This document shows, in pieces, positions 42,883-51,891 of a DNA stretch of 64,000 nucleotides. A program made the position numbers and the translations under genes. The stretch covers positions 1-64,000 of the forward strand of contig CALUVW010000001.1 of the NCBI GenBank assembly GCA_944324315.1. The letters run 5' to 3'. Under the pieces are notes generated by a model. The model did no database searches. It saw only the letters and a program-made list of their open reading frames with translations, and was not told the DNA's origin. This stretch comes from Candidatus Gastranaerophilales bacterium. GTDB taxonomy: Bacteria; Cyanobacteriota; Vampirovibrionia; Gastranaerophilales; Gastranaerophilaceae. Position 1 is the stretch's first letter. The number at the start of each line of letters is the position of its first letter.

Positions 42883-44640
42883 TTATGAAATTTCTCTTAT
42901 CATTTCCTGGGCTTCCTCACATTCAGGAAAAGCATCGACAATTTTATCAAGAGTCGCAAGGGCTTCATCTTTATTGTTCAATTTTTCATAACATCTTGCA
43001 CTGTTCAATAAAAGATTTACATTCAAAGGATTTTTTTCAAGCATATGCTTAAATATATTATTTGCCTGCTCAAAATCCCCCAGTTCGTAATAACAAAGTC
43101 CAAGTAAATTTTCACAATCATGTGTTTTTTCTAATTCGTAAGACTTTATAAGAAACATTTTTGCATCATCAAATTTCTCTTGAAGAAATCTGATTTTTCC
43201 GGCAATAAAATACATAAAGCCGTTATTTGTATCATGTTCAAGAACATGTTCTATTTGCTTGTATGCATTATCAAAATCTTTCAGCTGAGTTTTATTAAGT
43301 GCCGAAAATGCCAAAGCATTAATATCATCCGGTTTTAGTTCCAACGCTTTTTGATAATATTTATCAGCTTCATCGAAATTCGTGGTTGAATGAAGATAAT
43401 TTGCATATTCAAAAAGAATATCAAAATCATCCGGAGCAAGCTTTAATGCACAATTAAATTCATCTTGCGCATAATCAAACAATCTTTTACTCAAATACAA
43501 AACACCAAGATCCTTATGAGCAGGAGCAAATTCAGGATTAAGCTCTATAACTTTTTTTAAGATTTTCTCAGCTCTGTCCATATCTCCTGTTTTTACACAA
43601 AGATGAGCAAATTCATAATATATTTCAAAAGAAACATTTCCTTGAATAAGTATTTTTTCATAGAGATCTTTAGCGTTTACAAATTTGCCGGTTTTCATAT
43701 AAATGTTTGCAAGCCTTCTGGCCATTGAAACAGATTTAGGATTAAGCAAAACAAGATGTGCAAGAATTGCAATAGCACTTTCATAGTCACCGGCAGCATC
43801 ATAGCAGCATGCAAGATTATACCTGAAATTCGGTTTTTCAGGATTATGCATAACAAGAGTTTTATAATGCTTTATAGCTTCATCAAATTGCCCTGATTTT
43901 ACCTCGGAAAGAGCAAGAGCTATTAGATAATTATCTTCCGGTTCAATGCTATATGCTTTTATAAAAAAAGTACAAGCTTCTTTATGCTTTCCCTGAAGCT
44001 GCAATATTGAAGCAATATTAAAATATGTAATTGAATTTTCAGGATCAAACTCACTTGCTTTCAAAAAACTTTCATAAGCTTTATCAAGATTGCCGATAGT
44101 AACATAGCATGTTCCAAGGTTATTATACAACTGCGAATGTTCTGGATTAAGCTCCAGAGCTTTCTCTAAATAAACAAGTGCATCCTCAAACTTTTTCAAA
44201 GCCATATATGCAGTACCGGCAATATAATATAAAGTATAATCATCTTTGACATATTCAAATGCTTTTTCTACCGTATCAACAGCCTTTTGCGGCTCTTTAT
44301 TTTTTACGTATACCACAGCAAGATTTTTGTAAGCATCAACATAACTGCTTCGCAATCTCAAAACTTCTTCATAAGCAGCAACTGCATGCAAATAATCATC
44401 CTGGTTGTCATAACAATTTGCAAGATAAAACCAGCTTGACGCATCATCTTTATATTTAACAACCGTTTCAAAAATACCCTGCGCTTCTTTAAATTCTCCG
44501 AGGTTAATATGACAAAGTCCGAGAAGTTTTAAACCTTCTGCATCTTTTTCATCATTTTTTATTAATGCCGTTAATTCTTTTTTAGCTTCCTCAAACTTTT
44601 TTTCGTTTATAAGTTCATTTATTTTATCTAAATTTTCCAT
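42883..44640 (-). CDS. Large cytoplasmic TPR protein
   Basis: The protein consists of about 16 consecutive TPR units with the usual pattern (for example YNNLGTCYVTIGNLDKAYES and YNLACCYDAAGDYESAIAIL), with no signal peptide. The start MENLDKINEL was chosen because TATAAT lies exactly 6 bases upstream; six further codons upstream are in frame. It probably scaffolds other proteins in the cytoplasm. Confidence 0.85.
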   Translation of the reverse strand: MENLDKINELINEKKFEEAKKELTALIKNDEKDAEGLKLLGLCHINLGEFKEAQGIFETVVKYKDDASSWFYLANCYDNQDDYLHAVAAYEEVLRLRSSYVDAYKNLAVVYVKNKEPQKAVDTVEKAFEYVKDDYTLYYIAGTAYMALKKFEDALVYLEKALELNPEHSQLYNNLGTCYVTIGNLDKAYESFLKASEFDPENSITYFNIASILQLQGKHKEACTFFIKAYSIEPEDNYLIALALSEVKSGQFDEAIKHYKTLVMHNPEKPNFRYNLACCYDAAGDYESAIAILAHLVLLNPKSVSMARRLANIYMKTGKFVNAKDLYEKILIQGNVSFEIYYEFAHLCVKTGDMDRAEKILKKVIELNPEFAPAHKDLGVLYLSKRLFDYAQDEFNCALKLAPDDFDILFEYANYLHSTTNFDEADKYYQKALELKPDDINALAFSALNKTQLKDFDNAYKQIEHVLEHDTNNGFMYFIAGKIRFLQEKFDDAKMFLIKSYELEKTHDCENLLGLCYYELGDFEQANNIFKHMLEKNPLNVNLLLNSARCYEKLNNKDEALATLDKIVDAFPECEEAQEMIREIS

Positions 44641-44646
44641 ACCGAA

Positions 44647-44652
44647 ATTATA
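44647..44652 (-). promoter_or_regulatory. -10 box with leaderless spacing
   Basis: TATAAT on the minus strand ends 6 bases before the ATG at 44640; there is no SD. Confidence 0.55.
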
Positions 44653-44799
44653 CACCAAACAAACAGGACATATATAGCAGTTACAGTAAACAGACTAATA
44701 TTGTCACCAACTTACTTTACAAATTTTAACGATATATGGTATAATAATTATATCAACGCCTTTAAAATTCATTAAATTTTTGTTCGGAAAGGAACAAAA

Positions 44800-45498
44800 A
44801 TGGCAAAATCATCAAAATACCCCTCTTTTTCAAGCGGAACTATTTCGGTCAACGGTTCCGATAAAGCTTCTACATATAAACAAGGTAATAACATAATTTC
44901 AAATTACAATATGTCTGCAGATGAAAAACGTGCGTATGACTACGCTCAAAAATCTTTTGCTGATTCTCTTTCAAAAGTTAATATCTTTGATGAGGATACA
45001 CAAAAGAACTTGCAATCACAGCTTAATGCATATACTCTAAACGGTCAAAAAATGATTAACGAAATGTATACTCCCATGCTTGATAATCTTAAAACAGATA
45101 TTGCATCACGTTTTGGCAATTTTGATAATTCTATATTTATGGATAACCTGAACTCGATAGAAGAAAACCGTGCAGAATCCATGAATAACCTTGCTCAAGA
45201 CGTACTTGCTAAACGGGATGAACTGATAAATAATGAACTAAGCCAGAGATATACTTATCTCGGCTTCCTGCAAGATGTACAAAATCAGATGAATTCCAAT
45301 ATCTTAAATTATGTATCCGGTTCGCAGGCAAACAGCTCTGCCGGCAACAGCTATAATGCACAGGCTTATGCCGCTAATCAATCAAGAAGCAGTTCTTTAG
45401 GGAACTATGCAAACCTTGCATCCGGAGTTTTAAGTTCTATGGGACCATACGGAATGGCAGCTGCAGCTGCACTACAGGTTGCAAAGCAATATGTATAA
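44800..45498 (+). CDS. Protein of unknown function, helical with Ser/Asn/Ala-rich C-terminus
   Basis: GGAAAGGAAC precedes the ATG. The 232-residue product is helical from about residue 45 to 170 (DEDTQKNLQSQLNAYTLNG) and ends in a flexible Ser/Ala/Asn stretch plus an Ala-rich hydrophobic helix (MAAAAALQVAKQYV). It resembles virion-internal or scaffold-like small proteins in composition, but no phage genes are adjacent. Not recognised. Confidence 0.6.
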   Translation: MAKSSKYPSFSSGTISVNGSDKASTYKQGNNIISNYNMSADEKRAYDYAQKSFADSLSKVNIFDEDTQKNLQSQLNAYTLNGQKMINEMYTPMLDNLKTDIASRFGNFDNSIFMDNLNSIEENRAESMNNLAQDVLAKRDELINNELSQRYTYLGFLQDVQNQMNSNILNYVSGSQANSSAGNSYNAQAYAANQSRSSSLGNYANLASGVLSSMGPYGMAAAAALQVAKQYV

Positions 45499-45505
45499 AT
45501 AAATT

Positions 45506-45530
45506 ACGGGCTTTACAAAAAGCCCGTTTT
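45506..45530 (+). terminator. Terminator between convergent genes
   Basis: ACGGGCTTT-ACAA-AAAGCCCGT followed by T bases ends the plus-strand gene at 45498 and may also serve the convergent epimerase gene. Confidence 0.75.
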
Positions 45531-45558
45531 CATAAAATTAAAAAATTAAAGCGATAAA

Positions 45559-46488
45559 TCATAAAACTTTTCTGAAATATTCTATTGTTTTCATCAGTCC
45601 GTCACGAACATGAACCGTCGGTTCATAACCTAATTTTTCTTTTGCAAGAGTCAAATCAGGACGACGCTGAGCTGGATCATCAGACGGCAGAGGCTTAAAC
45701 ACAATTCTTGAATTAGAATTTGAAAGTTCGATAATCATTTTTGCAAGCTCCAAAATAGTGTATTCTCCGTCGTTACCAACATTTACAGGTCCCATAAAGT
45801 TTTCTGTGTTCATAAGAGTAACCATTCCGCGAACCAGATCATCAACATAACAGAAAGAACGTGTCTGTGAACCATCACCGTAAATTGTTATATCTTCGTT
45901 TTTAAGAGCTTGAATAATAAAGTTCGACACTACACGTCCGTCATTTTTTGCCATACGAGGACCATAAGTATTAAATATCCTTATAATCCTTATATCAACC
46001 TTATGCTGCCTGTGATAATCCATCATTAATGCTTCTGCTACACGCTTTCCTTCATCATAGCAGCTTCTCAAACCTATGGGGTTAACATTTCCCCAGTAAT
46101 CCTCTTTTTGCGGATGAACTGTCGGATCGCCATAAACTTCGCTTGTCGATGCCTGTAAAATTCTTGCATGCGTTTCATCAGCAAGATCAAGCATATTCGT
46201 AACACCGAGGACATTCGTTTTAATGGTTTTAATTGCATTATACTGGTAATGAATAGGACTTGCAGGGCACGCAAGATTATAGATCTGGTCAACTTCAAGA
46301 ATAATAGGTTCAATTATATCATGCCTGATGAGTTCAAATTCTTTATTATCAAGCAGATGTTCAATATTTTTTCTTGATCCTGTAAAAAAGTTATCAAGAC
46401 AAATAACATGATTACCCTCATCAAGCAGTTTTTCGCATAAATGCGAACCGATAAAACCTGCACCGCCTGTTACAAGAATATTTTTCAT
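45559..46488 (-). CDS. NAD-dependent sugar epimerase/dehydratase, UDP-glucuronate decarboxylase-like
   Basis: The 309-residue extended SDR enzyme has [18 protein letters not shown] and the YDEGKR catalytic Tyr/Lys, with GRVVSNFI and [15 protein letters not shown] typical of UDP-xylose synthases. It would form UDP-xylose from UDP-glucuronate for surface glycans. The start at 46488 follows CGGAGGAC; the longer frame is not supported. The palindromic repeat at 46523 lies just upstream. Confidence 0.88.
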   Translation of the reverse strand: MKNILVTGGAGFIGSHLCEKLLDEGNHVICLDNFFTGSRKNIEHLLDNKEFELIRHDIIEPIILEVDQIYNLACPASPIHYQYNAIKTIKTNVLGVTNMLDLADETHARILQASTSEVYGDPTVHPQKEDYWGNVNPIGLRSCYDEGKRVAEALMMDYHRQHKVDIRIIRIFNTYGPRMAKNDGRVVSNFIIQALKNEDITIYGDGSQTRSFCYVDDLVRGMVTLMNTENFMGPVNVGNDGEYTILELAKMIIELSNSNSRIVFKPLPSDDPAQRRPDLTLAKEKLGYEPTVHVRDGLMKTIEYFRKVL

Positions 46489-46522
46489 GAAAGTCCTCCG
46501 TAAAATATTATAACACAAAAAT

Positions 46523-46568
46523 AACCCTCACCCACCCTTCGGGCACCCTCTCCCAAAGGGAGAGGGGC
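46523..46568 (-). repeat. Palindromic element D (ACCCTCACCC / CCCTCTCCC family)
   Basis: ACCCTCACCC, then ACCCTCTCCC-AAA-GGGAGAGGG, in the inverse orientation to element C. It belongs to the same family as the two elements inside the CCA gene but has a shorter middle. It abuts the end of the DUF559 gene. Confidence 0.75.
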
Positions 46569-46925
46569 TTACAACTCATTGTATTTTTGTAAAATAACCT
46601 CTAATACAGTATTGATATTTTTTATAACATCATTATCAAAAAATCTTATAACTGTATAGTCAATACTATTTAAGTATTTAGTGCGTTCTTCATCATAGTG
46701 AAAATTATCAATATGTTGAGAGCCATCTAATTCAATGACTAATTTTTTTTGCATATTTGCAAAATCAACAATATACTTACCAATAGGTACCTGACGTTTA
46801 AATTTGATATTATTTAACTTTCTATTGCGGATATTAAACCATAAAATATTTTCTGCATTAGTTTGATTTTTCCGCAAATCCACCGCATAATTTAGAGCTT
46901 TTCTAGTATAATGCCTATTTTTCAT
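46569..46925 (-). CDS. DUF559 (Vsr-like endonuclease fold) protein
   Basis: The 118-residue protein has the DUF559 pattern: LRKNQTNAENILWFNIRNRK, KFKRQVPIGKYIVDF, VIELDGSQH and YTVIRFFDNDV. The family has a PD-(D/E)XK/Vsr-like nuclease fold, with the acidic residues Asp, Glu and Asp in place. TATAAT lies 6 bases before the ATG with no SD. The gene lies between palindromic elements D and C, which point in opposite directions. Confidence 0.88.
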   Translation of the reverse strand: MKNRHYTRKALNYAVDLRKNQTNAENILWFNIRNRKLNNIKFKRQVPIGKYIVDFANMQKKLVIELDGSQHIDNFHYDEERTKYLNSIDYTVIRFFDNDVIKNINTVLEVILQKYNEL

Positions 46926-46931
46926 AAATTA

Positions 46932-46937
46932 ATTATA
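46932..46937 (-). promoter_or_regulatory. -10 box of the DUF559 gene, leaderless spacing
   Basis: TATAAT on the minus strand ends 6 bases before the ATG at 46925. Confidence 0.5.
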
Positions 46938-46959
46938 GAATAAAAAATCAAATAATATC

Positions 46960-47029
46960 CCCTCTCCCTATGGGAGAGGGTTGAATTTCAATACGAGCGC
47001 AGGCGAGTATTAGAAATTCGGGTGAGGGT
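46960..47029 (+). repeat. Palindromic element C
   Basis: CCCTCTCCC-TAT-GGGAGAGGG is followed by TTGAATTTC, an inner ATACGAGCG...CGAGTAT stem, and GAAATTCGGGTGAGGGT. The same ends as elements A and B, with a different inner hairpin. It lies between the DUF559 gene and the pgk terminator. Confidence 0.8.
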
Positions 47030-47032
47030 CAA

Positions 47033-47063
47033 AAAAAGACCTGTCATAAGACAGGTCTTTTTC
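47033..47063 (-). terminator. Terminator of pgk
   Basis: AAAAAGACCTGTC-N4-GACAGGTCTTTTT is a perfect stem with T run, just past the pgk stop at 47082. Confidence 0.85.
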
Positions 47064-47081
47064 TATTAAATAAATCTTAAC

Positions 47082-48284
47082 TTACTTATCATCAAGTGCT
47101 GCAACACCCGGCAATACTTTACCTTCGATAAATTCAAGAGAAGCACCGCCGCCTGTTGAAACGTGAGTGAAATCTTCTGCCTTGAAATATTTTTTAGCAG
47201 CTGATACAGAGTCGCCGCCGCCAATTACGGATACTGCACCGTTTTTAGTTGCATCAACAATTGCCTGCAATACAGCTTTTGTACCTTCTGCGAATTTTGG
47301 GTTTTCAAATGCGCCTACAGGGCCGTTCATCAAAATTGTTTTAGAATTTTTGATTACTTCAGCAAACGCTTTCTGGCTTTCTGGGCCTGCGTCTACACCT
47401 TCAAATCCGTCAGGAATTTCATTAATCGGAACAACTTTGTTTGTTCCGTTGCCTGAAAAATCGTCTGCAGCAAGAACATCTGTTGCCATAACAAGTTTTA
47501 CACCCTTTTCAGCAGCTTTTTTCTCAATAGCTTTTGCAACTTCCATCTGGTCGTCTTCGCAGATTGAATTACCGATTTTACCGCCGTTAGCTTTTACAAA
47601 TGTATAAGCCATACCGCCGCCGATAATCATGTTATCAACTTTGTCAAGTAAGTTTTCCAAAACACCGATTTTAGAAGAAACTTTAGCACCACCGACAACT
47701 GCTGTGAAAGGTCTTGTCGGATTGTCAAGAGCCTGTGACAAGCATCTGATTTCTTTTTCCATCAACAAGCCTGCAACAGCCGGTTTTAAAACGTGAGCTA
47801 ATTTTGCAGTTGAAGTGTGTTTTCTGTGAGCTGCGCCAAATGCATCGTTTACATAAAAATCACCGAGTTTTGCAAGTTCGTTTGCAAAAGTCATATCGTC
47901 ATCTTTTGCTTCTTCAGCTTTATAGAAACGAATATTTTCCAACAAAGCAACCTGACCGTCTTTTAAAGCTTCCAATTCTTTATCAGCGCCTTCGCCTACA
48001 GGTGATTTAACAAATAAAACATCTTCGCCCAAAACTTTTGACATATATTTTGCAACAGGTGCAAGGCTGAATTCCATATTCCATTCACCTTTCGGTCTGC
48101 CAAGGTGAGCCATAAGAATAATTTTAGCTCCTTTTTCCTGCAAAGCTCTTACTGTCGGAACAATTGCCTGAATTCTTGTGTCATCTGTTACATTTTTGTT
48201 TTCGTCTAAAGGCACATTAACGTCAACTCTTACAAGAGCGCGTTTTCCTTTTACGTCACCTAAATCATTAATTGATTTTTTCAT
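47082..48284 (-). CDS. pgk: Phosphoglycerate kinase
   Basis: The 400-residue kinase has [17 protein letters not shown], the substrate loop HLGRPKG, the hinge region and the nucleotide loop [11 protein letters not shown] with [10 protein letters not shown]. It transfers phosphate from 1,3-bisphosphoglycerate to ADP. Length is normal. GGAGAG lies before the ATG. Confidence 0.97.
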   Translation of the reverse strand: MKKSINDLGDVKGKRALVRVDVNVPLDENKNVTDDTRIQAIVPTVRALQEKGAKIILMAHLGRPKGEWNMEFSLAPVAKYMSKVLGEDVLFVKSPVGEGADKELEALKDGQVALLENIRFYKAEEAKDDDMTFANELAKLGDFYVNDAFGAAHRKHTSTAKLAHVLKPAVAGLLMEKEIRCLSQALDNPTRPFTAVVGGAKVSSKIGVLENLLDKVDNMIIGGGMAYTFVKANGGKIGNSICEDDQMEVAKAIEKKAAEKGVKLVMATDVLAADDFSGNGTNKVVPINEIPDGFEGVDAGPESQKAFAEVIKNSKTILMNGPVGAFENPKFAEGTKAVLQAIVDATKNGAVSVIGGGDSVSAAKKYFKAEDFTHVSTGGGASLEFIEGKVLPGVAALDDK

Positions 48285-48453
48285 ATTTTTCTCTCCTTTT
48301 CGGCTTATATAAACGGCAACTGCCGTAAATACCCGAGTTTACATGTACTCGCAAATTTATAATACAAAAAACATGAAATTTATCCAAGTAACCAATTAAA
48401 AATTTTCTACTTAAATTTTATTTTTATAAAGAAATAAGAAAGGATTTGACATA

Positions 48454-48921
48454 ATGAAGAAAAAAATACTTGCAAGTGTACTTATTATAGGGGCAGTTGC
48501 CGCAGGATATTCAATTAATAACATTGCTGTTTCTCATACAAACCCTAATTACAGGGTTGCAATAGTTGATATTCAAAGGGTTGTTGCAAATTCAAATGAG
48601 ATTAAAACTCTAAAACTAGAACAGGAAAAACAAGTTCAAAACATGCAGACAACTATCAACAAAGCAAGGGAAGAAATCTCAAAAGAAAAAGATCCTGTAA
48701 AAATTGCAGCTCTTGAAGAAAAATACAGAAACGACATAAACAACCAGAAACTTGCACTTGATGAATCATACAACAGCAAGCTCAAAGCAATTGACAGCAA
48801 AATAAAAACTGCAGTTGTAGAAAAAGCACGTTCAATGAATTACAATATAGTACTGCCTAAAAACACCGTACTTTTTGGCGGCGATGATATTACAGATCAA
48901 GTTGCCACCATAATTAAATAA
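48454..48921 (+). CDS. OmpH/Skp-family periplasmic chaperone
   Basis: The 155-residue product has a signal segment (MKKKILASVLIIGAVAAGYS). It continues with VAIVDIQRVVANSNEIKTLK, the Skp/OmpH signature, a long charged coiled-coil (residues 70-125) and a C-terminal NIVLPKNTVLFGGDDIT. Skp holds unfolded outer-membrane proteins as a trimer, implying a diderm envelope. AAAGGA is upstream. Confidence 0.88.
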   Translation: MKKKILASVLIIGAVAAGYSINNIAVSHTNPNYRVAIVDIQRVVANSNEIKTLKLEQEKQVQNMQTTINKAREEISKEKDPVKIAALEEKYRNDINNQKLALDESYNSKLKAIDSKIKTAVVEKARSMNYNIVLPKNTVLFGGDDITDQVATIIK

Positions 48922-48925
48922 ACAA

Positions 48926-49339
48926 CTATTTCATAAATATATTTATCATAATCGGACTTGATCCTTTATCATGGATATCACGCCAAATCTGATTGCTTAT
49001 CTGTTTTTGCTGAATATCTTTGTTATATTGTTCCGTAACAAATAATTGGCGTTTACGTAATTCATCATAACAGCTGTTATTAACACCGCCCTGTATAGAA
49101 TCACATTCTGCTAAATTTTGCTCAAATTCTTCCCTTCGATCAGCCCAATAATTATAAATTGATTGTGTTGACTTTGTTCCCTCAGGCCAATACCATTGAA
49201 TTTCTTTGTATTCTGCATTTTCCAAACCCTTAGGACATAAATCTTTCCATTGAGGTCGTATACTTTCAGCATTCACACTCTGATTGAAAAAAATTGAAAA
49301 TAAAAACAACAATATAACTACGTTTAATCCAGCCTTCAT
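48926..49339 (-). CDS. Secreted protein of unknown function
   Basis: The 137-residue product has a signal peptide ending near VNAES and four cysteines in the mature part (CPKGLENAEYK, AECDSIQGGVNNSCYDE) that could pair. It is Trp/Tyr rich. TATAAT lies 7 bases before the ATG. It converges on the Skp-like gene and diverges from uvrC. Not recognised. Confidence 0.65.
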   Translation of the reverse strand: MKAGLNVVILLFLFSIFFNQSVNAESIRPQWKDLCPKGLENAEYKEIQWYWPEGTKSTQSIYNYWADRREEFEQNLAECDSIQGGVNNSCYDELRKRQLFVTEQYNKDIQQKQISNQIWRDIHDKGSSPIMINIFMK

Positions 49340-49346
49340 AAATAAT

Positions 49347-49400
49347 ATTATAAGAAAAACAGCAGTTTTTTCAACTTAGTTTAATTATATATGTTATAAT
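49347..49400. promoter_or_regulatory. Two divergent -10 boxes, both with leaderless spacing
   Basis: On the minus strand TATAAT (49352-49347) ends 7 bases before the ATG at 49339. On the plus strand TGT-TATAAT (49395-49400) ends 6 bases before the uvrC ATG at 49407. Neither gene has an SD. Confidence 0.6.
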
Positions 49401-49406
49401 GAAGTT

Positions 49407-51071
49407 ATGAATAAGGATTTAAAACAGACATTAAAACTTTTGCCGTCGCTTCCGGGGTGTTATATATATTTTAACAAAGAAGGCGAAGTTATATATGTTG
49501 GTAAGGCAAAAATTCTCAAACGCCGTGTTATGAGTTATTTTAATCGAAAGCACGACAGCGTAAAAGTTAATGTTCTTGTATCTCAGATTGAACGGTTGGA
49601 ATATATAATTACAAATACAGAAGTTGAAGCTTTAATTCTTGAAAGCCATTTAATAAAAAAATACAAACCGCGATATAACATACTTTTAAAAGACGATAAA
49701 AAATATCCTTATTTTTTAATAACAGACGAAGATTTCCCGAGAATTACAATTGTCCGCAAAAAAAATATGAATCCCGAAAAAGGTCGTTATTATGGTCCTT
49801 ATACAGATATTCGAGCAATGCATGCAACTCTTGATTTTCTGAAAAAAATATTTCCTTTAAAACAGTGTAAAACCCCGAAATTTAAAGACCGCCCCTGCCT
49901 ATACTATCACATTGGACGATGTATGGCTCCATGCCAAAATTTAGTAACATCTGATGAATACAAAGCAATAGTAAAACAGGCAGAGCTGTTTTTATCAGGC
50001 AAACAATCCGAATTAATGCGGCAAATTAAAGAGCAAATGCAAAAATATTCAGACTCCCTCCAGTTTGAAAAAGCGGCAAAACTCCGCGACAGCTACAATG
50101 ATCTTGCCAAAACCTTAGAAAAACAAAAAGTTGTATATGAAAATACAAAACTCAATGAAGATATAATTTCCCTTATGGCAGATGACGGTATTTTTGCAAT
50201 TGTAATACTTATGATTCGAGAAGGACGACTTATTGACAAAAAAGACTTTGTATATGAAGTTGAGGAAGATGACAGAACCGAATTTTTTGCAACATTTTTC
50301 AAAGAATACTACAGCACCCTAAAACTTGAATACCCAGACAAAATAGTTTCAAATGAACTTGAAGCTATAGGTGAAAAAGCACTTTATGAAGAATGGCTTG
50401 AAATACTGGCACAAAAGAAAATTAAAATAAGTTACGGAAAATCAGCTCAAGGCAAAGAACTCCAAATGCTTGCAGATAAAAATGCGAAGGTAGTGCTTGA
50501 TAATGCAAAAATTTCCAAAATGTCTAAAATCAGAGACGATTTTAATGAAATAGGCTCATATTTAGCAGAAAAATTACAGCTCAAAAACTTCCCCTACCGT
50601 ATGGAGTGTTACGATATTTCGCATATTCAGGGTACAAATACTGTTGCTTCAATGGTTACCTTTATAAACGGCGTGCCTAAAAAATCAGAATACCGGAAAT
50701 TCAAAGTAAAAATGACAGAAGGTAAACCGGATGATTTTCTATCTATGAAAGAGGTTCTAACCCGCCGGCTTTCACATCTCGGAGAAGAAAAGTGGGAAAA
50801 ACCAGATTTAATAATCATAGATGGCGGTAAAGGACAGCTTTCCAGTGTTATGGAAATTATAGAAGGACTCGGCATTACCGGAATTGATATTGTAAGCCTT
50901 GCAAAAAAACATGAAGAAGTTTTTCTTCCTAAACAATCTAAACCTGTAATTTTGCCTAGAAATTCCAGTGCACTTTTTTTATTTCAACGAATAAGAGATG
51001 AAGCCCACAGATTTGCAATAACTTATCACAGAAAACTGCGTTCAAAAAGTATGGTGAATAAAAGCAGCTAA
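49407..51071 (+). CDS. uvrC: Excinuclease ABC subunit C, lacking the C-terminal HhH domain
   Basis: The 554-residue protein has the GIY-YIG nuclease (LPSLPGCYIYFNKEGEVIYV), the cysteine segment PCLYYHIGRCMAPC and a UVR motif (LQFEKAAKLRDSYNDL). The RNase H-like 5' nuclease follows, with YDISHIQG, IIDGGKGQL and the His in YHRKLRSKS. The family normally continues ~60 residues into a tandem helix-hairpin-helix DNA-binding domain; here translation stops right after SKSMVNKSS. Its end overlaps the convergent gene by 4 bases. Confidence 0.93.
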   Translation: MNKDLKQTLKLLPSLPGCYIYFNKEGEVIYVGKAKILKRRVMSYFNRKHDSVKVNVLVSQIERLEYIITNTEVEALILESHLIKKYKPRYNILLKDDKKYPYFLITDEDFPRITIVRKKNMNPEKGRYYGPYTDIRAMHATLDFLKKIFPLKQCKTPKFKDRPCLYYHIGRCMAPCQNLVTSDEYKAIVKQAELFLSGKQSELMRQIKEQMQKYSDSLQFEKAAKLRDSYNDLAKTLEKQKVVYENTKLNEDIISLMADDGIFAIVILMIREGRLIDKKDFVYEVEEDDRTEFFATFFKEYYSTLKLEYPDKIVSNELEAIGEKALYEEWLEILAQKKIKISYGKSAQGKELQMLADKNAKVVLDNAKISKMSKIRDDFNEIGSYLAEKLQLKNFPYRMECYDISHIQGTNTVASMVTFINGVPKKSEYRKFKVKMTEGKPDDFLSMKEVLTRRLSHLGEEKWEKPDLIIIDGGKGQLSSVMEIIEGLGITGIDIVSLAKKHEEVFLPKQSKPVILPRNSSALFLFQRIRDEAHRFAITYHRKLRSKSMVNKSS

Positions 51072-51394
51072 GCTCTGCCACGTTCTCTGGCAATAGTATT
51101 CCAGCATTCCATCAGGGCAGGAATTGTATTTGTATTATTAAACCATCTCTGCACATACTTATCATCAGGTCCAAGTCCGCCTTCCATTTTTTCACCCATT
51201 TTGATATTATATTTAGCCTCAGACATGCCGACAGTAACTACAACATGCGGAGTTGAATCTTTTGCAATATCCATTGAAAGTTTTAAATTATTATACCTTT
51301 CAGGTCTCAAGTTAGCTTTGTTATGCGCATCAGATTGTTGTTCTATTATTACTGATTTTAGTTCCCCTGCAAGCTCATTTAGTGATTTTGCCAT
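51068..51394 (-). CDS. Protein of unknown function, paralogue of the next gene
   Basis: The 108-residue protein shares a pattern with the 154-residue neighbour: Q-DA-N, RYNNLK, PH-VV-V, Y-I, EK--G and a Trp-containing end. It has no signal peptide. It is the last gene of a five-gene minus-strand run, 2 bases after its paralogue. Not recognised. Confidence 0.65.
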   Translation of the reverse strand: MAKSLNELAGELKSVIIEQQSDAHNKANLRPERYNNLKLSMDIAKDSTPHVVVTVGMSEAKYNIKMGEKMEGGLGPDDKYVQRWFNNTNTIPALMECWNTIARERGRA

Positions 51395-51396
51395 TA

Positions 51397-51861
51397 TTAA
51401 CTACCCCTTCTTTGTTCAAAGGCTCTCAACTTATACCTTACACCAGAACCGGTAACGGATTCTGCCGCTTCTTTAATCTCAGATTTTGTTATTTCCAAAT
51501 TTTCTTCAACTTTTTTCTCATTTCGAACCTGCTGACTCAAAATTTCACTTGTTTGTGTAAGATATGCCCAGTGCTTTTTCAATTCTCCGCTTATATTAGT
51601 ACGACCTGCCCACATAGTAATAAATCTTTCATCATACCCCATACTTCCATGAATTTTTTCAAGAGGATCAATTTGATAACAGACGGAAGAAATATTAACT
51701 GATACCCAAAAATGCGGCACAGATATTTTTTTAGGCTCCATATATACTTTTAAATTATTATATCTGTGCTGAATTTTTGTTTGAGTATTGTAAGCGTCTG
51801 TTTGAACATTTATAAGATAATCTCTTAAGCTATTTTCAAAAACACGTATTGATTCAGTCAT
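51397..51861 (-). CDS. Protein of unknown function, paralogue of the previous gene
   Basis: The 154-residue protein contains the same core (HRYNNLKVYM, VPHFWVSVN, DERFITMWAG) plus a ~45-residue charged C-terminal extension. CGGAG precedes its ATG. It lies 30 bases after the UPF0210 gene in the same operon. The tandem pair looks like a duplication followed by divergence. Confidence 0.65.
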   Translation of the reverse strand: MTESIRVFENSLRDYLINVQTDAYNTQTKIQHRYNNLKVYMEPKKISVPHFWVSVNISSVCYQIDPLEKIHGSMGYDERFITMWAGRTNISGELKKHWAYLTQTSEILSQQVRNEKKVEENLEITKSEIKEAAESVTGSGVRYKLRAFEQRRGS

Positions 51862-51891
51862 TATTACTCCGATAAAATTCTATCTTTCAAA

